NCBI GenBank assembly: GCA_026770025.1
Contig: JAMXDE010000047.1
Coordinates: 372,001-436,000 of the forward strand
Origin: Craspedostauros australis
Lineage: Eukaryota > Bacillariophyta > Bacillariophyceae > Mastogloiales > Achnanthaceae
Direction of reading: 5' to 3'
Length of the DNA stretch: 64,000 nucleotides
This document shows positions 1 through 8,500 of this stretch, one piece after another. A program made the position numbers and the translations under genes. How positions within the stretch are numbered: the first letter of the stretch is position 1; each line of letters opens with the position of its first letter. The notes beneath the pieces were generated by a model. That model had not been told where the DNA came from, ran no database searches, and saw only the letters and a list, made by a program, of their open reading frames with translations.

Positions 1-1105
1 TCCACCCAAGTCCACACGCACAGCGCGGTAGCCATGTTGGCGTCCAAAAGAGGTAAGCACTTGGCGTACAGCCATGAGTGGCGGCGACTTGTCCTTGGTT
101 GGAAAAACCCAAACGTAGCAGGTCCATGCGTCCACGACAAGGAGATACGCGCAGAAGCCGTCGACTGATCGCACCACTCGTTGAGTGTCCTTGGTGCGAC
201 GCTGTTGACCGTAGGAACTGTCAGAGGCCCGCATAAAGCCGAAGTCGATGTGGAACCGTGCGCCAGCAACATTCGCGGTGGCGACGTCAGCTGGCCCACG
301 ATTGGCATGTTGATAGCCAGCTTGACTGCACACATCGCAATGACGCAGCGGATGCAAGTGTCTTGTGACATCAGGTGGAATGCCGCTGGAGCATTTGACC
401 AGCTTCTGCAGTTGTCCGACGCCCACATGACCCAGCCGCATATGCCACAGCTCCGTCACCAGCGCCTTGGATGCGACTCGTGCGGCCATGGCGCGGGGTG
501 ATGGTCCGCCAAAGAAGTAGAGGCCGTTGCGAATGAGCAGTGGAATGCGTAGGTCGCGCTGGGGCGAACGGAACACGATGAAAGCGTCACGAGACGTAGA
601 CTCGATGCCAAATCCGTCGAAGCTGTTGTCGGTCTGTCGGATGATGGCCTGCGGCGACACAAGAGTGTCAGCGAGCAGAGGGCATAGGAGCATGCGAACA
701 CTGAGGTCTTCACCGTCGCCGCATTGGATGCATGCGTATCCCGCACCAGGGCATGGCATGGCTGGCGACGAAGAGTCCGCAGCTGCTAGCATCGACGGTG
801 TACCAAAAGGCACGTACCGCTTCAGCAGCGCAGCATGCGGCGTGGCACACACGTTGGCTCCCAAGTCGCACTGTCCTTTGACGCGATCTCGCCAATCGGA
901 ACTAGTGCAACCCGCGAGCGCGTGTGCGCGGAGCAGGACCGTCGTGGACATAACGAACGGCCTCAGCTCGGTTGGACGATTGCGTCCACAGGCAGCGTCG
1001 AGCGGAGATGCATCGCCAAGAGGCGTGCCTGTATGCATCCCGCGATCATGACCTGGGGTCTTGTACCGCTCACCAGGGAGTTGGTCTACTCCTGGCCGGC
1101 AAGCA
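1..1105 (-). mobile_element. Ty1/copia pol, 5' part (protease, GAG-pre-integrase, integrase start), cut by window edge
   Basis: Read on the minus strand this frame stays open from the gag stop to base 1. In order it shows a protease-like segment with D-L-G-A-N (near 850), a linker with RNGLYFFGG, a GAG-pre-integrase zinc motif (LWHMRLGHVGVGQLQKL, then HPLRHCDVC), and the start of the integrase core: first catalytic Asp in FHIDFGF, second in RVDLGG at the edge. The third acidic residue, reverse transcriptase and RNase H would lie beyond the window. The frame is -1 relative to gag and overlaps its end, so expression would need a -1 frameshift or the copy carries an indel. I saw no canonical XXXYYYZ slippery heptamer at the overlap. 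The order protease, then integrase, before RT is diagnostic of Ty1/copia. No stop codon was found in the visible part, so the copy may be young. Confidence 0.9.
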
Positions 1106-2765
1106 CAAAATCCTGGAAGAGAATTTGGGCCGTGCGGTCGAAAGCCTCGCCATCACCGTCGCTGGTGCCGTCAGAGCCGTATTCCTCACGCACCATCTTG
1201 ACGGCCCGTGCAACCGTGCGCGAACGGTCACGGGAGTAGGCCTCCTTGTACGCCGCCAGGACCTTCTTGGCCAGGTCAGGCTTCTCCTCGCGAAGCTCAG
1301 CGAACGCGAGGTCGCGCGCCCATGGCAAGCATGTCCCAGAACGGTGCCCTGGCCGGCGGCAGGCCTCGCAGAACGCGTCCTTGTCTGGCTGGTAGAAAGC
1401 CGACTTCTTGCGCTCCTCACGACGGCCGCCACCTCGGTTGTCACGCGTGAAGGACCAAGTCTGCGCGCGATGCCCAATAGGCTTGACAGGCGCAGTGGGG
1501 TCCCCACGGATGGTGCGAGCCAAAGTTGACACGTGGAGATGAGGTGGAACTCGACGAGCGCCAGGCACCAGTTCAAGAGACGTCAGGTGGTGCTCGACAG
1601 GCACGCCTTGCGAGCGGAGCCCTTCAAGGAACCGACGAGTGAGTTCCACGTCAGTGACCACACGCTGGTGTACAACTCCCTCTGTCTGTTGGAACTCGAG
1701 GAGAGCGTTGGCGTACTGGACAACGTCGTTGAAGTCGCCGTACACTGGCGCCTGGCTCACAGTGTTCTTGACCCGCATGTACGCATCCGACAGGAGCTGG
1801 TGTAAGAACACGAAGGACGAGAGCCGATGAGGCAAGATCCCGAAGCTCCCAGCGTAGAACATGCTGAGGGATGGATGACCCAGGTCGAGCACACCAGATT
1901 GCTGTAGCTTCTGCTCAAGCAACCGACCAGTGCGGAAGACTTGTGCTCTCGACGCGCCTTTCGGAATGACCGAGCAGGCGGGGTTGAAAGCCGAGAGAGG
2001 GCAGACGTGCGCCTCAACGTTGGCAGCCTCACTCTGGAGCTGCGTGTACCACTTGAGGACGCTGGTGGGATCGTCCACCTCAAGCTTGACCTCCCAGCGC
2101 TGCCAGAAGCCGAGCGAATCACGGTCAGGCTCGACGGGCGACTGCACAGCAACGTAGTGAAAGTGCTGGAGTACGGCGGGGTTGTTCTTTGCCATGGAGT
2201 AGGAAAGGCCTGAATCGGTGATGTAGTCAGCGGCCTCTGCGCCGTCCTCGCCAACCTGGAACGGACTGTCGGTGGTACCGGTGCCAGCCTGGAAGTCGTG
2301 AGCAGGGGCAATACCCTGATCAACACGCGGGGTCTCCACGCTGGGAGTGTCACCCGTAGGGCCAGGGTGTTCAGTGACATCTTCGCTTGCGCCCGTGCGC
2401 GCAGTAGGCTTGCTGTCAGCAACGCCCGCAGTATCCGGAGGCAAAGCGGGGTCTTTGGGAACGGGGGTAGCGAACTTGCGAATGTCGCTGCGCGTGAGAG
2501 TGGGAAACCACTCGTCGTAGTCTGGATGCGCCAAGGCGTAGGCGCGGAGCCGCTGCATCCCGAAGCGCCTGGTGGATGACCCCTGCTTCCAAGCATCAAA
2601 GAGCTGGTCGAAGTAAGCATCGGGGGCGTCAAGGAAATCGTAGAATTCACCGTCAGTGTTGACTCGTGTCTGTTTCGAGAAATCATCGAGCCATTGCCAG
2701 TTGAATCGGTCAAAAAGGGCACGAGTGACCTTTAAGTGATCGACTTGTTCAGTGGTGTCAGCCAT
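1086..2765 (-). CDS. Ty1/copia gag polyprotein (559 aa)
   Basis: Structural polyprotein of the copia element whose pol follows immediately. The N-terminal third is a capsid-like helical region; the middle holds a long predicted-helical segment with FLEGLRSQGVPVEHHLTSLE. Near residue 468 a CCHC zinc knuckle reads CEACRRPGHRSGTC (C-X2-C-X4-H-X4-C), which binds RNA in gag proteins. The frame starts at an ATG at 2763-2765 and ends with TAG at 1086-1088, and pol overlaps in the -1 frame. A leader rich in GA/AG lies upstream (2780-2850). No LTR or tRNA primer-binding site could be recognised between the gag start and the end of the PPR gene at 2919, a gap of only about 150 bp. The gag call rests on the knuckle and the adjacent pol, because gag sequences themselves diverge fast. 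Confidence 0.85.
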   Translation of the reverse strand: MADTTEQVDHLKVTRALFDRFNWQWLDDFSKQTRVNTDGEFYDFLDAPDAYFDQLFDAWKQGSSTRRFGMQRLRAYALAHPDYDEWFPTLTRSDIRKFATPVPKDPALPPDTAGVADSKPTARTGASEDVTEHPGPTGDTPSVETPRVDQGIAPAHDFQAGTGTTDSPFQVGEDGAEAADYITDSGLSYSMAKNNPAVLQHFHYVAVQSPVEPDRDSLGFWQRWEVKLEVDDPTSVLKWYTQLQSEAANVEAHVCPLSAFNPACSVIPKGASRAQVFRTGRLLEQKLQQSGVLDLGHPSLSMFYAGSFGILPHRLSSFVFLHQLLSDAYMRVKNTVSQAPVYGDFNDVVQYANALLEFQQTEGVVHQRVVTDVELTRRFLEGLRSQGVPVEHHLTSLELVPGARRVPPHLHVSTLARTIRGDPTAPVKPIGHRAQTWSFTRDNRGGGRREERKKSAFYQPDKDAFCEACRRPGHRSGTCLPWARDLAFAELREEKPDLAKKVLAAYKEAYSRDRSRTVARAVKMVREEYGSDGTSDGDGEAFDRTAQILFQDFVLAGQE

Positions 2766-2918
2766 GATGTCAACGAAAAAAAGAAAAGAGAGAACGCGGA
2801 AAGCGATCGAAGCGAGGAGCGAAGAGAGGAACGAGGAGCTGCGCCTGGATGGGTATTTCCTATTGCAGAGAGGGTGACGAAGTTTATGTGGATTGTCTTC
2901 CTGTGGAAGCGTATTTCC
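2766..2918. other. Junction between copia leader and PPR gene
   Basis: Short gap that must hold the 5' leader of the copia element and any LTR. It contains a purine-rich plus strand and a TG/GT microsatellite runs just beyond it (2951-2971). On the minus strand, ATCATCACAG at about 2926 resembles a 3' splice site. No terminal TG..CA pair, primer-binding site or target duplication was identifiable by eye. Confidence 0.4.
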
Positions 2919-4553
2919 TCATAACCTGTGATGATCGGGAGACGATACGGATGTGTTGTGTGTGTGTGTGTGATGTGAGATTATTATGGATACTCTGATT
3001 GTCTCCGCAGAGGCTGTGAACATGGGATTTGCTGCTGCTCCGTCTGTCATCCGACCGTGTACCAACAGATCCTTCATCTCAAACAGGATGGTGGCAGCCC
3101 GATCCGCCGCCACCTTCTGTCGCGATTGCGCACAAAAGTCGATGACTGTGGTGTAGGTGTAGATGTCGGGTTTCATGGAATGGTGCAGCGCGTTCTTTTG
3201 CTTCTTGCTGCGGTACAATTCCTGCAGCTCCTTGAGGATGAGCTCGGCACGTCTGGGAGCGTCCTTGCTGGGCGCATGATCTGTGCCACGACGCGCCGAC
3301 GGCTTCACCATGGATCGTGACCAGGCTGAGAGGACGGTGTTGTAGCTGATGAGACATGGCTGCACGCCGCACTCTTCGGTCTTCATGCGCTGCAGCAGGG
3401 CATCGGCACGTTCGCCGGCATCCAACCGTCCCGATTTGGCCCAACAACTCAGCACACTGTTATAGGTGACGATATCGGGTTTCACCTCGGGGCTGGGATG
3501 GTTTTCCATCAGCGTCAGCAACGCCTGTGCTCGTTCCGGTATTCTAGACGACGGTGAAGAGCTTTCGGCTTGCGGGCTGTTGGAGAATGCGCTGATAACG
3601 GCGTTGTACGTGATCGGATCCGGTTGGACGGTGGCTTCGTCGCCATTGCCGTTGCGATTGCCAGCACTATCGCCCGGCGGTTTGGATTCCTGAATCATGT
3701 CGTCCAGAATGGCCTCTGCCGTATCATAGTCCCCAATCTGCGCCAAACAGTGAATGACGGAGTTGTACGTGACGACGCTGGGCTTCATGTGCGTTGCGGT
3801 CGACGTCGCCGAGAAGAATTGCATCTCATGCAGCAGTTCCATGACGCGCTTGATGGACGGCTTGCTGTCTTTGCAGAACGTCGGTATCATCATGGCACCA
3901 CTGTTGGAGAGCGGAGTCACCTGTGCCGTTGCCAACGCTTCATCGTTGGCATTGTCCACAGCCTCGTTATTCTGCGCATCGTCATCGCCACGCGCAATCC
4001 GCCCACCCGCTCTCTGGTATTCATACGTCTCGCGCTGCTGCAGCGCTTCGGCGTCGCCAAATTGATGGTTGCGCCGCAAGAAGAGCAGCTGCTTGGCATG
4101 CGCATTGATGACGGAATTGTAGGCAAACTCCGTCGGCGGTCCGTCCATCAAGATGCCAGCCTTGTAATCCAACCACATGCGCCGCAGCAGGGATTCGGAG
4201 CGCTTGACAATGTCGGGACTCGCCGACTTCGCGTAGGCCTGGAACGTCATGGTGTAGGCCTTGAGGTTGGGTCGCTGATCGGGCGATGCGCGCATTGCAT
4301 TCAGAAGGGACTCAGCTTGCTGCGGATCGCCATTTTGGCTGGCCTGGAACAGTTCGCTCCAGCACGAGGATTCGTCCTCCTGCGACGATGCCATAGAAGC
4401 CTCGGCGGTTGCCTTGGGTTGCACGGAGAACGACACGAGAGAGCTGCGCGATGAAATCTTGGAACCAGCATCATTGAGGAATCCAAATGCCGATGCTACG
4501 AACAGCAACTGAACGACGCACGCGATGCTCGTTTTACTGGTCATTGTGCTCAT
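2919..4553 (-). CDS. Pentatricopeptide repeat (PPR) protein, probably organelle-targeted, 544 aa
   Basis: PPR proteins bind organelle RNA in a sequence-specific way and act in processing, stability or translation. At least six PPR-like units are visible between residues 65 and 500; the clearest are VVTYNSVIHCLAQIGDYDTA (about 260), PITYNAVISAFSNS (313), DIVTYNSVLSCWAKSGRLDA (360), LISYNTVLSAWSRS (401) and DIYTYTTVIDFCAQS (463). The N-terminus (MSTMTSKTSIACVVQLLFVASAFGFLN) is a hydrophobic leader ending in ASAF, like the ASAFAP cleavage motif of bipartite plastid signals, so plastid targeting is inferred. The start ATG (4551-4553) is the first in frame. The last 30 residues after METIR-like sequence are low complexity (HHTHTHNTSVSS) and lie next to the copia element, so the natural 3' end may be lost or may continue through an intron. 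Confidence 0.85.
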   Translation of the reverse strand: MSTMTSKTSIACVVQLLFVASAFGFLNDAGSKISSRSSLVSFSVQPKATAEASMASSQEDESSCWSELFQASQNGDPQQAESLLNAMRASPDQRPNLKAYTMTFQAYAKSASPDIVKRSESLLRRMWLDYKAGILMDGPPTEFAYNSVINAHAKQLLFLRRNHQFGDAEALQQRETYEYQRAGGRIARGDDDAQNNEAVDNANDEALATAQVTPLSNSGAMMIPTFCKDSKPSIKRVMELLHEMQFFSATSTATHMKPSVVTYNSVIHCLAQIGDYDTAEAILDDMIQESKPPGDSAGNRNGNGDEATVQPDPITYNAVISAFSNSPQAESSSPSSRIPERAQALLTLMENHPSPEVKPDIVTYNSVLSCWAKSGRLDAGERADALLQRMKTEECGVQPCLISYNTVLSAWSRSMVKPSARRGTDHAPSKDAPRRAELILKELQELYRSKKQKNALHHSMKPDIYTYTTVIDFCAQSRQKVAADRAATILFEMKDLLVHGRMTDGAAANPMFTASAETIRVSIIISHHTHTHNTSVSSPDHHRL

Positions 4554-4600
4554 GCGGAGGCTCCCTTTCAGCGCGCCTGCGATTGATCTGTTCTGTCAGC

Positions 4601-4711
4601 TGAACTGAACTGAACTGAACTGAACTGAGTTGAGTTGAGTTGAGTTGAGTTGAGTTGAGTTGAGTTGAGTTGAGTTGAGTTGAGTTGAGTTGGATTGGAT
4701 TGGATTGGATA
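4601..4711 (+). repeat. Pentanucleotide microsatellite (TGAAC)n(TGAGT)n(TGGAT)n
   Basis: Roughly five TGAAC units pass by one substitution into about thirteen TGAGT units and then into four TGGAT-type units. The three blocks differ by one or two bases per unit, as expected if variant units spread inside one array. It lies 50 bp upstream of the PPR start codon, so it is in the promoter or 5' UTR of that gene. Confidence 0.95.
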
Positions 4712-4848
4712 AAGCCGAGCCGAGCTGAGTTCAGGTTTGATCGAGATGAATCAACGAGCCAAGGGTGTTGGACGAAGGGGGACAATGAATGTGTGCTCTC
4801 CTCAGATTGGTGTTGTTGGGAGTTGTGGTTGAAGTTGTTGTCGTGTGG

Positions 4849-4910
4849 TGGGAGTTGTGGCGGGAGTTGTGGCGGGAGTTGTGGCGGGAGTTGTGGCGGG
4901 AGTTGCGGTC
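4849..4910 (+). repeat. 12-bp minisatellite, unit CGGGAGTTGTGG
   Basis: About five tandem copies of a 12-bp unit, the last copy varied (CGGGAGTTGCGG). Because 12 is a multiple of three, every frame remains open, which explains the short Gly/Cys/Ser-rich open frames across it; I do not consider those coding. Confidence 0.93.
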
Positions 4911-5590
4911 GGAGGATCCAGTCGACACGGAGGTGTGTTGGTGGTGGCGATCTCCATCGTTGTGTTCCACTCGTGACGTCAATAGTTGATCAAACCAGTC
5001 GAACACATGAGTCCACGACAGTCGTGCATAGTTTGCATCGCGTTGCTTTTTTCGCGAGCGCCTCACAAAATGCGGCGCCAACATCAACACATGACCGCCA
5101 TCGACGACTTGTCATCCGGAAGTACGAGCATGGTACCACACTATGCATACACGTACTTGAATACGTTGCAGAAGGCGGGGATAGACATCCCACAAAAGGC
5201 TCCACTGGATACCAATAGTGGCATGCAATAGCCAGTGCTTGGTTAGCAAGCGAACAAGCAAGCACCAACGTCAACGAGGTGGTACTCTCTCAGAGATCAT
5301 AACATACTCGTACAATAGATTGCTGAGGATGAACTTCACGGCTGCCGACAGCCATCCGGAATCTTCAGCTTGCATCCCTACTTATGATTCTATTGATCTA
5401 TCTTATTCATTACATTTTTACAATGTATTCAACTCTATTCTCTAATGCGTTGCTCTTGTGCAACCGGAAAATTCCAAAATCCGTGCTGATCGTGATTGCT
5501 GAGCAACGCTGCACGTACGCGCGCCCTATCTCTACTTCGTCCTCCTGTGTGCCATCATCTGCATCATGGTACCAACAGCAGTCGCTCGTC

Positions 5591-8500
5591 TCACGGCTGT
5601 TGCAACGATGCCAGGTACTCTGCCAACTCGGTGTGTCCTTGCATTGCAGCATCATCCTGCGGTCTCATACCAAACCGATTGCGGATGCTCGTGTCCACTT
5701 CGACATCAGGTGTGTCGAGCCAATCACGTACCGCCTTTAGACACCCGTACCAGCACAAAACGTGCAAAGGCGTATTGCCATCCACATCGGCAATGTTCAC
5801 ATCTGCGTGAGCTCTTTCCAACAATTCGTCGATGACGGACTCGTAAGCGCCATTGCCGGCCGCGGACATTGTGCACGCGATGAACAGCGGAGTTTCGCGC
5901 CTCATGTTGGTCAGGTTGGGATTGGTCTGTTCCATCTCGAACAAGATTTCGAGAATATCCCAGTGCCCGCTCTGGCCGTCGCCGTAGTATTGGACCGTAA
6001 GATGCAATGGGGAGTTTCCTTCACTGTTTTGGACATTCACGTCCACGCCTGCGATCTCGGTCAAATGACCCGCCACATCATCGTGTCCGCCAGCGCACGC
6101 AAAGTGCAGCGGGGTGTGTCCGAGCGCATCTTGCAAGTTGACGTTGGCATTTGGCAGCGTGAGCAGGCCTCTCACCACGTCAACGTGCCCACCAGCGGCG
6201 GCAGCGTGTATGAGTGTGCTTGCGTTACTGTACCGAGCATCAATTTGGAGGTTGGGTTGTGCGATGAGATATTCGATCACAGAAAGACGTCCGTAGGTGT
6301 AGGCAAGGAGCAGCGGTGTGTAGCCTTGTTGGTCTTGGATGTTGATATCAGCCTGTGCCTCTTCAACCAGATGTTTCACCACTTCAAAGCGTCCACCTGC
6401 GCACGCAAAGTGCAGCGGAGTTTGGCCAGCGGTGTTGAGGATGTTGACGCCGGTATTGGTCTGTCCACTCAAGTATTGCACCACCTCAAGATGCCCTTTC
6501 ATGCTCGCGAAATGCAATGGGGTTTGGCCAGCGCTGTTGGGAGTGTCGGCACGGGCTCTCCACACGTCCACCAGATACCGAATGCCATCAGCATGCGTGC
6601 AATCTGCAGCGCACATGAGATGCAGTGGCGTATTGCCCTCGTTGTCCTGCTGATTGACGTCGAGTTGCTCTTCCGTCAGAAGGTGCTGGATGATGGCATG
6701 ATGTTGCGCATCTCCATCATCCGAGAATGTTTGTTTGCTGCAGGCAATGTGCAACAGCGTTTGGCCAGCATTATTCCGAACATGCATTCGGATGCCCTCC
6801 CTATCAGCCAGGTACTTGAACATCTCGAAGTGTCCGTCCTTGATGATGATGTGCAATGGGGTGTTGCCGTCATTGTCCGCGACATTGACATCCGCGTATG
6901 CTTCCACGAGTCCTTTGACGAGAACGTTGTATCCGCTCTCAGATGTGTACTGTTTGCATGCTTCGATCAGCGGCGTTTGATGATGGTGATTGGGGAGGTT
7001 GACTTTGATTTGTGGCTGTTGCAAGAGTATGTTGAATACCTCCCAATGGCCGTCGACGAATCCCGGATCATACTCTCGGCAGGCAAGATACAAGGGGGTA
7101 TTCCCATCATTGTCTTGAGCGTTGATGTTGATGTTGATGCCGATCAAGTACTGTACGGTCTCGTGTCGTCCAAATCGTGCGGCGCAATGGAGTCCAGTTC
7201 TGCCATCCTCGGTCGTGAGACCAGGATTGAAGCCAACAGACTCGATGAGATGCTGAACGGTCTCTAATTGGCGACGGCAACACGCATGGTGCAGCGGCGT
7301 GTTCTCATATTGTAGGTTGATGCCGTCACCAAGCGGACCTGTCAAGTACTCGACCACGTCCTTGTGTCTGTGTTGGCAAGCGAGGCCAAGGGGAGTATGA
7401 CCAAGCTCAGATTGACTGTTGATGAGGGTGTTGCCAGCCTCCGGGTTGGATTCCACGAGGAGTTTGACCACACGCATGTGACCTTGCTGACATGCAATGT
7501 GCAATGGCGTGCGTCCATCGTCGTTGGAGATGGTCATGTCAACCGTAGCGCCCAATCCCATCAAATATTGAATCACCTGGATGTTTCCAAACCAACAGGC
7601 GCGGTACAGTCCTGTCTCGCCTTTATTGTTGCGGGCGTTGACATCGATGTTGGTGTTCTCTGATTCCACCAAACATTGAACGACGTTGCCTTGTGTAGAA
7701 CTACACGCATCATGGAATGGTGTGTTTCCATTGCTAGCGTTTCTGACGTTGACGCTTGCATGGACGTTTGCCTGCCTTGATTGCACAAAACATTGAACCG
7801 CTTTGGCGTGTTGGTGTTGGCAAGCAACATGGAGTGCTGTGTCGCCATCTGAGTTACGAGCGGTGGCATCAAGGTTGATCCGATTGGACTTCACCAAGTA
7901 CTCTACCACTCCCTCCTGGCCAAAGCGGCACGCCAGATGAAGTGGAGAGTCTCCATCGTGGTCTTGCAAGTTTGGATCTACGTCGTTGCGATCCGATTCC
8001 ATGAGGCACTTCAGCACAGCTTGACGACCATTGCCACAGGCAAGATGGATTGGTGTGCATCCGCTGTTGTTGAGGATGCTGAAATTGATTCTGCCGTCCA
8101 GATCCGACTGAATCATGCATTCAACGACGCGGAGTTTGCCGTGTCGACATGCCAGATGGAGTGGCGAATCACCGTTGGTGTTTCTGACGTTGAACTTGAT
8201 GACGTCCTCACCAAATCCAACCATGAATGCGACGATGTCGTTTTGGCCGTACTGGCACGCATAATGGAGTGGTGCGCAACCAGTTTCGTCTTGCTTGTTG
8301 ATGTCGATGTGAATCTGCTTGGATGGTATGAAACGATATACGATGTTCGTCTGCCCATGTCGGCAGGCCACATGCAGAGGTTTGTTTTGCTCGAAATCAA
8401 TCCCGGCTCTATCCGATGTAACGAGATACTCGGCAAGATCCGCGTCCCCGTTCTTGCAAACAGTCTCGAGCGGCATGTAACCCTGATAGTTTCTGATGTT

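Larger units (their letters stand above)
4554..5590. other. Intergenic region between PPR and ankyrin genes, satellite-rich
   Basis: About 1 kb with no supported gene. It holds the pentanucleotide and 12-bp satellites listed separately and then AT-richer unique sequence towards the 3' end of the ankyrin gene. It should include the promoter and 5' UTR of the PPR gene and the 3' UTR of the ankyrin gene. Short open frames here follow the repeats. Confidence 0.6.

Noticed and set aside
2931-3010. Intron at the 3' end of the PPR gene (GTATCC ... ATCACAG)
   Set aside because: The 5' site is weak and the following sequence runs into the copia leader without a recognisable PPR continuation; kept only as a possibility in the PPR entry.
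3570-4454. 294-codon plus-strand frame opposite the PPR gene
   Set aside because: Antisense to a well-supported PPR coding frame; Arg/Leu/Val-rich composition from complementing PPR codons.
4601-4910. CRISPR-like array
   Set aside because: Units are contiguous short tandem repeats with no unique spacers; the window is eukaryotic.
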